NCBI RefSeq assembly: GCF_024171645.1
Contig: NZ_JALKAC010000001.1
Coordinates: 310,001 to 374,000 of the forward strand
Origin: Flavobacterium sp. HSC-32F16
GTDB taxonomy: Bacteria; Bacteroidota; Bacteroidia; Flavobacteriales; Flavobacteriaceae
Direction of reading: 5' to 3'
Length of the DNA: 64,000 nucleotides
Positions 25,823 to 34,223 of this stretch are shown piece after piece. How positions within the stretch are numbered: the stretch's first letter is position 1; the number at the start of each line of letters is the position of its first letter. The position numbers were made by a program, and so were the translations under genes. The notes beneath the pieces are model-generated. The model was not told the DNA's origin. It did no database searches and worked only from the letters and a program-made list of their open reading frames with translations.

Positions 25823-26233
25823 AAGAATTGATTTTGGATTCTACAAGTTAAGCAGAAAAATTCTTTTAACCCAGTAAAACAGCTTAAAAAGAAATTTGAT
25901 TTCTTTTTTTAAGCTGTAAAATAAAATTTTAATTGCTTGTTTATATCCTAAATTACTTCAAAAACTCCTTTGTTATATTCAAATAAGAGCTCATACGGTT
26001 CTGCAACCGCAGGTCCTGAATCTTCACCAACAAAAGTATCAATTCTGAAGCAGGCGGCAGCTTTTTATCAATTCGCATTCCTGCTGTTAATTTATTACTT
26101 ATATAAATCTTACTACTTTTCCGGTGCCCCGTTAAATTACGATTTACTTTTAAGCCAAACGTTTACAGACAATTAAATAACTTACTATAACTTTTGCTAT
26201 ATTAGTACTTTATAATTTCAATACCCTTTTAAT
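25823..26233. other. Gap with terminator and an unassigned minus-strand frame
   Basis: A long stem (ACAGCTTAAAAA... paired with ...TTTTTTAAGCTGT, 25879-25917) with T runs on both strands. Upstream of it on the minus strand, a start-less frame from about 26161 to the stop at 25953 (69 codons, KLPPASELILLLVKIQDLRL inside) could be the tail of a lost gene; I do not recognise it. Confidence 0.45.
25879..25917 (-). terminator. Bidirectional hairpin terminator
   Basis: Arms of 17-18 bases beginning ACAGCTT and ending AAGCTGT around a TTG loop, T-rich on both sides. It lies 36 bases after the stop of the unassigned minus-strand frame. Confidence 0.65.
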
Positions 26234-27568
26234 ATGAGCAGTATAAAACAAAAATTATTGACAATTGTAATTTTAATGAGTTCATTTTATACAATGGCTC
26301 AAAAAGTAATCCTAATCAACAATGTTCAAATTTTTAATGGTAAAGACGAAAAAATAATTACAGGAAATCTTTTGATTGTTAATAATCTGATTAGTAAAAT
26401 TTCTACGGCAGCAATCCCAACGGATGGAGGTGCTACTACTACCATTATTGATGGCAAAGGAAAATTTTTGATGCCGGGTCTTATTGATGCTCATACCCAT
26501 ATCATGATGGAATCCATGAGTATCACAGAACTGATGAACAGCGATATAGAATACATTACTGCAAATGCTATTAAATCTGCGGAGAAAGATCTGATGCAGG
26601 GCTTTACAACGTTCAGAGACCTTGCTGGTCCTGCAGGCGGTTTACAAAAAGCGATAGACAAAGGTTTAATTATTGGGCCGCGTATCTATCCTTCGGGTGC
26701 GATGATTTCCCAAACCGGAGGTCACGGAGATTTCCTTCTTCCGAATGCCGTTCCAAGAGATGTTGCAGCAAGCCTTGATTTTACCGAACGTAATAATTTC
26801 GGTGTAATAGCTGATGGTCCGGATCAGGTATTGAAACGTGTAAGGGAGCAGCTTCGTCTTGGTGCCACGCAAATAAAACTGGCGGCAGGCGGCGGGGTTT
26901 CTTCAACTTACGATCCTTTAGATGTATCTCAATTTACCGAAGCAGAAATGAAAGCCGCAGTCGATGCAGCTGAAAATTGGGGTACTTATGTTACTGTGCA
27001 TGCTTACACGCCCAGAGCAATACAAACAGCATTGCGTGCAGGAGTACTTTGTATTGATCATGCTCAGCTTATTGATGATGAGACAGCAAAAATGTTAGCC
27101 GATAAAAAGGCATGGTTAAGTCTGCAGCCTTTCATAGATGAAGGTAAAAGCCTTTATGCTGATGGCTCACCGAACCGGATCAAACAACAAACTATGATGA
27201 GAGGTACTGACAAAGCTTATAATTTTGCAAAAAAATATAATATTAAAACCGCGTTTGGAACGGACTGCCTTTTTGAGCCTGGGCATTCGGCAAAAAGAGC
27301 GGGAGATCTTGTAAAGTTATTGCGCTGGTACACGCCTTATGAAATATTAAAAATGGCTACTTCTACAAATGCTGAATTACTTACAATGAGCGGACCGCGT
27401 AATCCCTATCCAAAGAAATTAGGTGTTATAGAGGAAGGTGCTTATGCCGATATTTTATTACTAGACGGTAATCCCCTTACTAATTTGAGTATAATCGAAG
27501 ACTATGAAAAAAAATTATTGCTGATTATGAAAGACGGAGTTATTTATAAAAATACACTTAGCAGATAA
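26234..27568 (+). CDS. Exported amidohydrolase family metallo-enzyme
   Basis: 444 residues with a signal peptide (about 1-23, YTMAQ). The metal-binding strand is LIDAHTHI (His87, His89); further ligands are Lys in IKLAAGGG, His in VTVHAYT, His in CIDHAQL and Asp in FGTDCLF. This is the imidazolonepropionase-like/Xaa-Pro dipeptidase branch of amidohydrolases, many of which are periplasmic peptidases or act on N-acyl amino acids and organophosphates. Complete, with C-terminal GAYADILLLDGNPL closing the small beta domain. Substrate unknown; monocistronic. Confidence 0.9.
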   Translation: MSSIKQKLLTIVILMSSFYTMAQKVILINNVQIFNGKDEKIITGNLLIVNNLISKISTAAIPTDGGATTTIIDGKGKFLMPGLIDAHTHIMMESMSITELMNSDIEYITANAIKSAEKDLMQGFTTFRDLAGPAGGLQKAIDKGLIIGPRIYPSGAMISQTGGHGDFLLPNAVPRDVAASLDFTERNNFGVIADGPDQVLKRVREQLRLGATQIKLAAGGGVSSTYDPLDVSQFTEAEMKAAVDAAENWGTYVTVHAYTPRAIQTALRAGVLCIDHAQLIDDETAKMLADKKAWLSLQPFIDEGKSLYADGSPNRIKQQTMMRGTDKAYNFAKKYNIKTAFGTDCLFEPGHSAKRAGDLVKLLRWYTPYEILKMATSTNAELLTMSGPRNPYPKKLGVIEEGAYADILLLDGNPLTNLSIIEDYEKKLLLIMKDGVIYKNTLSR

Positions 27569-27672
27569 TTTCGATATCTATTATTCAAGGACTTAATTTT
27601 AGTTTTTGATTCATACTGTATAAAGTTAATTCAGCTGTTGGAAACATAAAGGTACACCTGATTCATGGCGAA

Positions 27673-28005
27673 CTAAACCAAATTTTCCAATCCAAAAGCT
27701 GCAATTTGATCTATAATAGGTAAAGTCTTCAAACCGAGTTCTGTTAATGAATATTCCACTCTTGGCGGGATTTCAGGATAAGCCTTTTTACAGACTAGTT
27801 TGTTTTCTACAAGAGCATTCAATTCCTGAATCAGCATTTTTTCACTAATACCCACTACAGCCCTTTTAAGTTCTCCATATCTGATAGTTCTTGTATTAAG
27901 CTGATACAAAATCATCATTGTCCATTTTCCTCCCAATAAACCTAATGCTTTTTTTACCGGGCAGTTTTCATCACATGCATTAATTATTTTTATATTTTTT
28001 TCCAT
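27673..28005 (-). CDS. HxlR family transcriptional regulator
   Basis: 110 residues: CPVKKALGLLGGKWTMMILYQLNTRTIRYGELKRAV and ISEKMLIQELNALVENKLV are the HxlR winged-helix signature. Two Cys near the N-terminus (ACDENCPVKK) could sense redox state or electrophiles, as in QorR/YodB proteins. Divergent from the NmrA-type gene at 28125; repeated GTAAGTAC boxes lie in the gap. The same regulator-reductase pairing occurs at 20.6-21.1 kb. Confidence 0.92.
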   Translation of the reverse strand: MEKNIKIINACDENCPVKKALGLLGGKWTMMILYQLNTRTIRYGELKRAVVGISEKMLIQELNALVENKLVCKKAYPEIPPRVEYSLTELGLKTLPIIDQIAAFGLENLV

Positions 28006-28028
28006 TGATTTTCAATATTTCTAACTAT

Positions 28029-28058
28029 TTGGTAAGTACCCAACTAAAACGTAAGTAC
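28029..28058. promoter_or_regulatory. Paired GTAAGTAC boxes (HxlR operator candidate)
   Basis: GTAAGTAC occurs at 28032-28039 and 28051-28058, 19 bases apart centre to centre; the first is inside the imperfect palindrome TTGGTAAGTACCCAA. The spacing puts both on one DNA face. Confidence 0.55.
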
Positions 28059-28124
28059 TTGTACAAAAGTAAGTTATTAATTAGTTTTACCAAAAAATCA
28101 AAACAATTAAATAAAAAAAATAAA

Positions 28125-29021
28125 ATGATACTATTAGTATTTGGAGCCACAGGTTCACAGCAATTTCATGTAATTGGAGAAGCAAAAAATAAAGGCGCAA
28201 TTGTTTATGCTGCTACAAGTTCAGAAAAAAACTTTTCAAAACTAGAAGATGCAGGTGCAATCCCTGTATTAGGCGATATGTCTGATGCATTAAAAATGAA
28301 AGAAATCACTAAGGGAATTGATGCTGTTGCTTTACTCATTCCTGTTTCCCTGCCTAATCCGGCAGATGGATTTCAACTTGCCAAAAATGTAATTGATGCA
28401 GCAAAGGAAAATGGCGTAAAAATGATAGTTTGGAATACCAGCGGATTTTTGGCACCGCACAAATTAGGGATTCCTATGGAAGATGTAAAGCTGGATACTA
28501 AGGAATATCTTCAAAATTGCGGAGTACCCTATGTAATTATTGAGCCATCTATTTATGCTGAAAATTTACTGGCTCCTTATACAACCGATTATGTAAAAAG
28601 TGAAAGAAAAGTAGCTTACCCAACTCCCGAAGATATGCCTATTGGATATATTGCATCAAGAGATGTCAGCGCTTTTGTGGCAGAAGCTTTATACAAACCA
28701 GAATTTTCAGGACGATCATTTATGGTTAGCGGTTTGGATAACCTTAAAGGAAATGATCTTGCCGAAAAATTCTCTATTGGTTTGGACGAAAAAATTGATT
28801 TCTACGCAATGCCTCCACAAGAATTCGGGGATAAATTAAGTATTCTTGTTGGAGAAGAAAGCGCCAGAGGTGTGCAAGGATATTATGAAATGTTGGCAAA
28901 TCTGCCCGTATATCCAATAAAATTCAATCCTAACCTGCAGGAGGTTTTAGAAAAACTACCTGTAAAAATGACTCCAATGGAACAATGGGTTAAGATCCAT
29001 AAAGAATTTTTTATTAAATAG
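28125..29021 (+). CDS. NmrA family NAD(P)-binding protein
   Basis: 298 residues from ATG 28125; the longer in-frame extension upstream is lysine-rich and runs through the putative operator, so it is rejected. MILLVFGATGSQQFHVIGEAKNKGA is the NAD(P) loop, and DAVALLIPVSLPNP and VWNTSGFLAPHKLG follow the NmrA fold, without the Tyr-Lys SDR pair. Members sense NADP(H) or reduce quinones. Probably controlled by the divergent HxlR protein. A strong terminator follows. Confidence 0.87.
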   Translation: MILLVFGATGSQQFHVIGEAKNKGAIVYAATSSEKNFSKLEDAGAIPVLGDMSDALKMKEITKGIDAVALLIPVSLPNPADGFQLAKNVIDAAKENGVKMIVWNTSGFLAPHKLGIPMEDVKLDTKEYLQNCGVPYVIIEPSIYAENLLAPYTTDYVKSERKVAYPTPEDMPIGYIASRDVSAFVAEALYKPEFSGRSFMVSGLDNLKGNDLAEKFSIGLDEKIDFYAMPPQEFGDKLSILVGEESARGVQGYYEMLANLPVYPIKFNPNLQEVLEKLPVKMTPMEQWVKIHKEFFIK

Positions 29022-29028
29022 ATTGTAA

Positions 29029-29071
29029 AAAAAAGCAGCAAGAATAGTGACTATTTTTGCTGCTTTTTTTA
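29029..29071 (+). terminator. Intrinsic terminator after the NmrA-type gene
   Basis: Stem AAAAGCAGCAAGAATAGT paired with ACTATTTTTGCTGCTTTT, then a T run, directly after the stop at 29021. Confidence 0.85.
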
Positions 29072-29146
29072 TGTCTTAAATTCTAAACAGACATTGTACT
29101 TTAATAATTGAATTTATAAACTAAGAAATCTATATTAGCGTATAAA

Positions 29147-30502
29147 TTATTTTTCCAAAACTTTATTTATTACATATCGGAATCTTAAATACAGTAAGCC
29201 AGATGATGTTAACAACCCCAAAGTCAAACCATACCAGATTCCCTTTACTCCTGCATTGAAATAAATTCCTAAAATATAGGCCGCAGGCAGTCCAATAAGC
29301 CAATAAGCAACAAAGGTTATCAAGGTAGGAATATTTACATCACCCATTCCTCTTAGTGTACCTAGTCCAACAACCTGCGTACCGTCAAAGAGTTGGAATA
29401 CCGCTGCAATTAACAATAATTGTGCAGCCAGCGCTACAACACTTGTATCATTTGTTATCAAATAAGGTAGATATTGATTAAAGAGTGTAAAAATTACAGC
29501 AAAAAACATCATAAAAATGATAACTAGATGATAAGACGCATAAGCAAATTTCTGAAGTCTTTTGTAGTTTTGATTACCGAAACTATTTCCAACTTTAATA
29601 GTTGCCGCCGATGCAATTCCTCCCGCCATCATGTAGGTCATAGCCGCAAGGGTTATTGCTGTCTGATGAGCAGCCTGTTCAATTGCGCCAATATTACCAG
29701 CCATTAAAGCAGCAACTGCAAATACTCCAATTTCAAAAACATACTGCATCGCTACAGGCAATCCTATTTTTACCACTTTTATAATTTTAGAAAAATCAAT
29801 AAACTTAACAGAGAAATGCTTTATATAAATCCTAAAATTCTCTGATCGAAGTACATACCACATCATAACCAGCATCATTAAAACCCGATCTATTAATGTT
29901 GCAATTCCTACCCCCTGAACTCCCATTGGCTCAATGCCAAACATGCCCTTTACCAGAATCACTGCTATAATTACATTAAGCACATTTCCCCATATCGTTA
30001 TAGACATTGCTTGTTTTGTAAAACCCAGCCCTTCTGCAAATTGTTTAAAGGTTTGAAATACCATTAAAGGCAGAATAGATAAACTTAAAATAAGCAAGTA
30101 AGGTTTTGCCGTTGCAACTACCTGAGGATCCTGATCGGCATGCTGCATGGCAAACATAGAACCATAGTACACTACTAAAAAAAGAAATACTGCAGCTGCA
30201 ACATTAAGCCATAAGCTGTTTGACAGAAGCTCAGCGCATTCCTTAAAATTTGATTTTCCATTTTCTTGCGCAATCAAAGGTGTTAATCCATATGCAACGC
30301 CTAATCCAATCACTAAAACGACCATGAAAACAGAATGAACCAGTGAGACTGCTGCCAACGATATAGTTCCTGCATAATGCCCTATGATAACGGTATCGAG
30401 AGTCTGCACCAGTGTGTGTCCTAGTTGAGAAATGACCACAGGTCCTGCAAGTGTTATTGTACTTTGGTAATATATCTTATTAGATTTATATTTTTTGAGC
30501 AT
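29147..30502 (-). CDS. MATE family multidrug efflux transporter
   Basis: 451 residues with about twelve membrane segments. N-terminal LAGPVVISQLGHTLVQTLDTVIIGHYAGTISLAAVSL and the repeat-related AMQYVFEIGVFAVAALMAGNIGAIEQAAHQTAI in the second half are typical of NorM-type MATE exporters, which expel cationic drugs using Na+ or H+. Its upstream region carries a good -7/-33 pair (minus strand, 30594-30622). It is next to an AraC regulator on the same strand, which may control it. Confidence 0.93.
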   Translation of the reverse strand: MLKKYKSNKIYYQSTITLAGPVVISQLGHTLVQTLDTVIIGHYAGTISLAAVSLVHSVFMVVLVIGLGVAYGLTPLIAQENGKSNFKECAELLSNSLWLNVAAAVFLFLVVYYGSMFAMQHADQDPQVVATAKPYLLILSLSILPLMVFQTFKQFAEGLGFTKQAMSITIWGNVLNVIIAVILVKGMFGIEPMGVQGVGIATLIDRVLMMLVMMWYVLRSENFRIYIKHFSVKFIDFSKIIKVVKIGLPVAMQYVFEIGVFAVAALMAGNIGAIEQAAHQTAITLAAMTYMMAGGIASAATIKVGNSFGNQNYKRLQKFAYASYHLVIIFMMFFAVIFTLFNQYLPYLITNDTSVVALAAQLLLIAAVFQLFDGTQVVGLGTLRGMGDVNIPTLITFVAYWLIGLPAAYILGIYFNAGVKGIWYGLTLGLLTSSGLLYLRFRYVINKVLEK

Positions 30503-30593
30503 ATTAAAAAATTAACTGCCTCAAGGCAGATTGAATGGATTGAAAAAATATACTGTAAACTATCATTTTTAAAGTATAGCAATTCTTTTATTG

Positions 30594-30622
30594 CAAATTT
30601 ATCTTATTCTATAAAAACTCAA
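30594..30622 (-). promoter_or_regulatory. Probable promoter of the MATE gene
   Basis: Minus strand: TTG (30622-30620), 18-base spacer, TAAATTTG (30601-30594), fitting the Bacteroidetes consensus. It overlaps the leader sequence just before the AraC stop at 30631. Confidence 0.5.
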
Positions 30623-30630
30623 CTAAAATG

Positions 30631-31503
30631 CTATGAAAATATACCATTTTGATAATCTGACAGGAACTGCGTGCTGGTAATTCCTGTCTGGGTTTTAAAA
30701 AATCGCATCATATGTCCAGGTTCCGAAAAATGAAGATTATAGGCAATCTCAGCGACAGTCTTTCCAGAATGTATCAGATCATTTTTTATTTCGAAGAGCA
30801 GTCTTTGTTTTAAGAGTTCTACAGCGGTAACATTAAACTGTTTTTTCACGCAGGTATTAATTGAAATCCTGCTCACATTTAATAAATCTGCATAATGATC
30901 AATTCTCTGCTTCTCCCTTATATGAGTTTCGAGTAACTTTTTGAACTGGTAAGCATAATTATTTTCGGCCCTTTCAATTGAGAGATTATTTTTTTCGGCA
31001 TATACTCTGTTGAACTTCAGAAGAAGATAATAAGTAAGAGAGCGTATGATGTGAATACTGTCTGTCCTGCGCGCTGCCAATTCTGTTTTGATTTCCATAA
31101 GCTGCTCAAGTGCTTTTTGCAGTTCTTCTTTTTCAATAGTTATATTTAAAGGAAAATTTAACTGATAGAAATAAAGAAGACGATACGTAAAGTATTTATC
31201 TGAGAAAAAATCGTTAAGAAAATTTTCCTGAAAAACCAAAACAGTAAAGTCAAGTCCCTCATTATCCAATATCCATTGTCTTTTCTGAAAAGGGGAAATA
31301 AAAATAATTGTATTGTCAGTAATATTGATTTTCTGTTGATTTAAAATCAGAGTTCCCTTCGCCTTTTTAAAAAGCAAAATTTCAAAAAAATCAGTGTTAA
31401 AAGTATCACGCTCCAAATATCTTTCGCTTAGTACATCTCCATGCAATACATTAAGAAGCATCTCAACACCACATTCTGCTTTATGAAATTTTATTGTTTT
31501 CAT
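30631..31503 (-). CDS. AraC family transcriptional regulator
   Basis: 290 residues. The N-terminal sensor (about 1-160) is cupin-like; the C-terminal HTH pair is DHYADLLNVSRISINTCVKKQFNVT and TVAEIAYNLHFSEPGHMMRFFKTQTG (about 205-285). It lies just upstream of the MATE gene on the same strand with a promoter between them, and downstream of the isochorismatase-type gene. Either neighbour may be its target. Ligand unknown. Confidence 0.92.
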   Translation of the reverse strand: MKTIKFHKAECGVEMLLNVLHGDVLSERYLERDTFNTDFFEILLFKKAKGTLILNQQKINITDNTIIFISPFQKRQWILDNEGLDFTVLVFQENFLNDFFSDKYFTYRLLYFYQLNFPLNITIEKEELQKALEQLMEIKTELAARRTDSIHIIRSLTYYLLLKFNRVYAEKNNLSIERAENNYAYQFKKLLETHIREKQRIDHYADLLNVSRISINTCVKKQFNVTAVELLKQRLLFEIKNDLIHSGKTVAEIAYNLHFSEPGHMMRFFKTQTGITSTQFLSDYQNGIFS

Positions 31504-31657
31504 TCCTTTCTAATTACTTTTTAATCTCTTAAAAATCGTTTTATTACTTTCAGCCTGCTTTAGTAAATTTACAACTTCATTTGCAAATAACTGCCAAATA
31601 CAAAAATGAGCCATAATAAATTACAGCCCATTTTATAAAATTGAGTTCTAAATTTAT

Positions 31658-32200
31658 TTAAGAAAGCAGATATTGATCAGTTGTCTGAATTTTAGCGTAA
31701 AAGAATTCTAATGCTGCTAAAAATGCATTGTGTACATCGACAGATTTTACTTTTTGTTCGTTAATCTGAAGGTCCATTGCAGCACAGGCATCGCCAATTA
31801 CAGTACATTCAAATCCAAAATCAACAGCTGCTCTTGTTCCTGCATCTATACACATATGAGTCATCATTCCTGCAATAACCAAATGCGTTATTTCCTTTGA
31901 CTGTAAATATTCTAATAGATCAGTGCCTCTAAAACTATTAGGAAATTGTTTCGTGATTACTTTCTCGCCTTGTAGTGGTTTTACATTTTCATGGATTTCC
32001 ACTCCTTGAGTTCCAGAAACAAAAAAGGGAATTCCTTCGCCAGATATATGCTGTACATGAACAACAGTATCATTTTCTTTTCGGAAATGTTCCAGTAATT
32101 TTTTTGCATTTTCACTTGCCGGAATTGGATTTACAAGTACCAATGCGCCATTTTCAAAATATTCTTTCTGTATATCTATTAGTAGTAATGCCTTTTTCAT
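31658..32200 (-). CDS. Isochorismatase-like cysteine hydrolase
   Basis: 180 residues from ATG 32200; upstream in-frame codons encode an unrelated hydrophobic stretch. The catalytic triad is visible: Asp9 (LLLIDIQKEY), Lys84 (EKVITKQFPNSF) and Cys117 (AGMMTHMCIDAGTRAA). The family hydrolyses isochorismate, nicotinamide or other amides; this sequence fits the general cysteine hydrolase group (YcaC/PncA-like fold) rather than EntB. Cytoplasmic, monocistronic. Confidence 0.9.
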   Translation of the reverse strand: MKKALLLIDIQKEYFENGALVLVNPIPASENAKKLLEHFRKENDTVVHVQHISGEGIPFFVSGTQGVEIHENVKPLQGEKVITKQFPNSFRGTDLLEYLQSKEITHLVIAGMMTHMCIDAGTRAAVDFGFECTVIGDACAAMDLQINEQKVKSVDVHNAFLAALEFFYAKIQTTDQYLLS

Positions 32201-32373
32201 TTTAATTAATTTTTTAATTTTTATATATGTCAAAATTAAAAACTCATGCAGCGATATCTGCTGCCAAAACACTTTTAATACATACCATTTTGATAAGCAA
32301 AATTTTCTATCTATGCTATTCTCAATTTCATAATCCTATTTGCTCTTAAAACTTAAGTCCTATTTATAAACAA

Positions 32374-32410
32374 AAAAGAAGCCCTGTGTGTGTCAGCATC
32401 AACAGGGCTC
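32374..32410 (-). terminator. Intrinsic terminator closing the bd-type oxidase operon
   Basis: Minus strand stem GCCCTGT / ACAGGGC with a 14-base loop followed by TTCTTTTTT, about 50 bases after the second small membrane protein's stop. Confidence 0.7.
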
Positions 32411-32458
32411 CAAACTATCAAAATTTAAAAAGAAACTTCTTTTGGTGGACAACCTTGG

Positions 32459-32623
32459 CTAATACAGTCCCTTAATAAATTGATAATTCTTTTCTAATGG
32501 GTTTTCTTTGTTATTCACCTCTTTTGACTTAACAAGCTGCAGTGTAATTGATTTTATTCTTATCAGAAAAACAATGGCAAGAAGCACAAAAATTAAAATC
32601 ATAATGGAAAAAACTTGTATCAT
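32459..32623 (-). CDS. Small single-TM protein behind bd-type oxidase, 54 residues
   Basis: ATG at 32623, stop at 32459. Residues ~3-22 (QVFSIMILIFVLLAIVFLIR) are one strongly hydrophobic helix followed by a positive, polar tail (KSKEVNNKENPLEK). It is on the same strand as the oxidase genes, 54 bases after the next small ORF and before the operon terminator. By position it may be a small accessory subunit like CydX, but there is no sequence match that I recognise. No strong RBS is seen, as usual in this group. Confidence 0.55.
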   Translation of the reverse strand: MIQVFSIMILIFVLLAIVFLIRIKSITLQLVKSKEVNNKENPLEKNYQFIKGLY

Positions 32624-32677
32624 ACTATTTTATTTTTAAGTTAAAAATCGATTAAGGCTGTCAATTATACGACAGTA

Positions 32678-32845
32678 TCATTTACTATTATTATTTTCTA
32701 AACATGGAGCGGAAACGCTATGCGATCTTTCTATTCTGCTCTTTAGTCTTTTTTTTATTATACTTTCATACTTATTTACCTTGTATAAAATGCCTGTAAC
32801 ACACATAAAAATAATTATTGGAACCAGATAACAGAAACGAATCAT
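32678..32845 (-). CDS. Small single-TM protein behind bd-type oxidase, 55 residues
   Basis: ATG at 32845, stop at 32678. Residues ~2-21 (IRFCYLVPIIIFMCVTGILY) form one hydrophobic helix, followed by a basic segment (KVNKYESIIKKRLKSRIERS). It begins 18 bases after the stop of the membrane cytochrome c gene, a typical operon spacing. It could be an assembly or stabilising subunit of the oxidase. The family is unknown to me. Confidence 0.6.
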   Translation of the reverse strand: MIRFCYLVPIIIFMCVTGILYKVNKYESIIKKRLKSRIERSHSVSAPCLENNNSK

Positions 32846-32863
32846 AGAGAATTGTTTTTTACT

Positions 32864-34210
32864 TTATTTTATGGTCAGGATATATTCTGCCAGCTGATCG
32901 AGTTTCTGCTGATCCAGCTGCGATTCAAAACCGGGCATCTGCGGATAATCAGGACGTTTTTTACCCGGATTTTTTATCCATTTCTGCAAATCGGCCACAT
33001 TATCTTTATAAATTTTTGCCATTTCCAAAACTGGAGGCCCCACTAATTTTTCATCTACTTTATGGCAGGAAGCACAATACTGGCTGAATACCTTCTGTCC
33101 TTTCTCTGCTTCTGACATATCTGCCGAAGCTTCTCCGGCTTCTACTTCTTTGATTTTGGCTGCGGCCTTCTTTTTCAAAATTTGAAATTCGTCTGTTTTA
33201 ATTCTCACCAGTTCACGATGTTTTTCAAGCGAATTTGACCTGTAAATCTGCCTTCCTGATCCCATGCACAAAACCGTAATTCCAAGCAGCATTGCTATTT
33301 TATAAAAGTCTTTTTCGATGTTTTCCTTTTCACCGGTCAGTCTCTTCCAGATAAGCCACATGGCAGGAACAGCAAAAGCAACACCCGAAAAAATAACTAA
33401 AATCAGGTTCCAGCCCATGCCTTTAGAAGGAAGAGTCAGCAGTACAAGCGGGCCAATCATACACTGGCATATAGAAGCTGTAAGAGCCAGAGAATATCCT
33501 TTTTTCTGAATATCGTATCGGGTAAATTGCTGGTATATCGCTTCAAAGGGGTAACTCTTACGGCTGTTGTACCAAAATATAAACAATCCCGTTACAGCCA
33601 GTGAAGACAAGATGAAGTGCAGATACCTTGGAAAAACATTCGGCAGAAACAATGCATCAACAAAGCCTTTTACTAAAGCCCATTTTTCAGGAAAAAGCAT
33701 TAGATTAATATTGGTCAGAAAGATAAATGGGATAAAAAGAAAGATAACTGTTGCCAAGGCCAGAATCGAAATATGAACTCCTTTGTGATTCTCTAATGTT
33801 TTCCAAGTATACTTGTGCAGGTAAGTAAGCAGAAATGCCACTGTTACCAGCGGTATTACCGCAATCCACATTAAACCGGTAAGCGCATTTGCCGAATAAA
33901 AATAAATCGTATACAATACATTAATACTCAAAAGAGGCGCAATACCCAGTACTACGGCTATACTTTTGTTGACTGTTATGGTTTTGGCTATTTCGTGTGC
34001 CAGTATATCGTATTCTTTATTTTTAAGTCCTTTTATTTGGGCAATCAAAGCCAAAATAGAGCCTCCAAGCATTAGGTTTACAAAAAGGATATGAAGCAGG
34101 AAGGACAGTACAAGAACCACTACAAAAAACCATTCAGGCATTGGCAGCGGCAAGGGAATATCTTTTGGAACGGGAACATTGTTTTGCAACGCAATATATA
34201 AATTGATCAT
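32864..34210 (-). CDS. Membrane-bound c-type cytochrome, second subunit of bd-type oxidase unit
   Basis: 448 residues with about eight membrane segments in the first ~320 residues (MPEWFFVVVLVLSFLLHILFVNLMLGGS at the start) and a soluble C-terminal domain with one haem-c site, Cys379-Ala-Ser-Cys382-His383, and a likely axial Met in YPQMPGF near 423. A helical charged linker (about 325-370) connects the two. It is 13 bases after the subunit I gene. Given the partner, it may be the quinol- or electron-delivering subunit of a cytochrome bd-superfamily enzyme; this is inference. Confidence 0.75.
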   Translation of the reverse strand: MINLYIALQNNVPVPKDIPLPLPMPEWFFVVVLVLSFLLHILFVNLMLGGSILALIAQIKGLKNKEYDILAHEIAKTITVNKSIAVVLGIAPLLSINVLYTIYFYSANALTGLMWIAVIPLVTVAFLLTYLHKYTWKTLENHKGVHISILALATVIFLFIPFIFLTNINLMLFPEKWALVKGFVDALFLPNVFPRYLHFILSSLAVTGLFIFWYNSRKSYPFEAIYQQFTRYDIQKKGYSLALTASICQCMIGPLVLLTLPSKGMGWNLILVIFSGVAFAVPAMWLIWKRLTGEKENIEKDFYKIAMLLGITVLCMGSGRQIYRSNSLEKHRELVRIKTDEFQILKKKAAAKIKEVEAGEASADMSEAEKGQKVFSQYCASCHKVDEKLVGPPVLEMAKIYKDNVADLQKWIKNPGKKRPDYPQMPGFESQLDQQKLDQLAEYILTIK

Positions 34211-34223
34211 TTTTAAACTTTTG

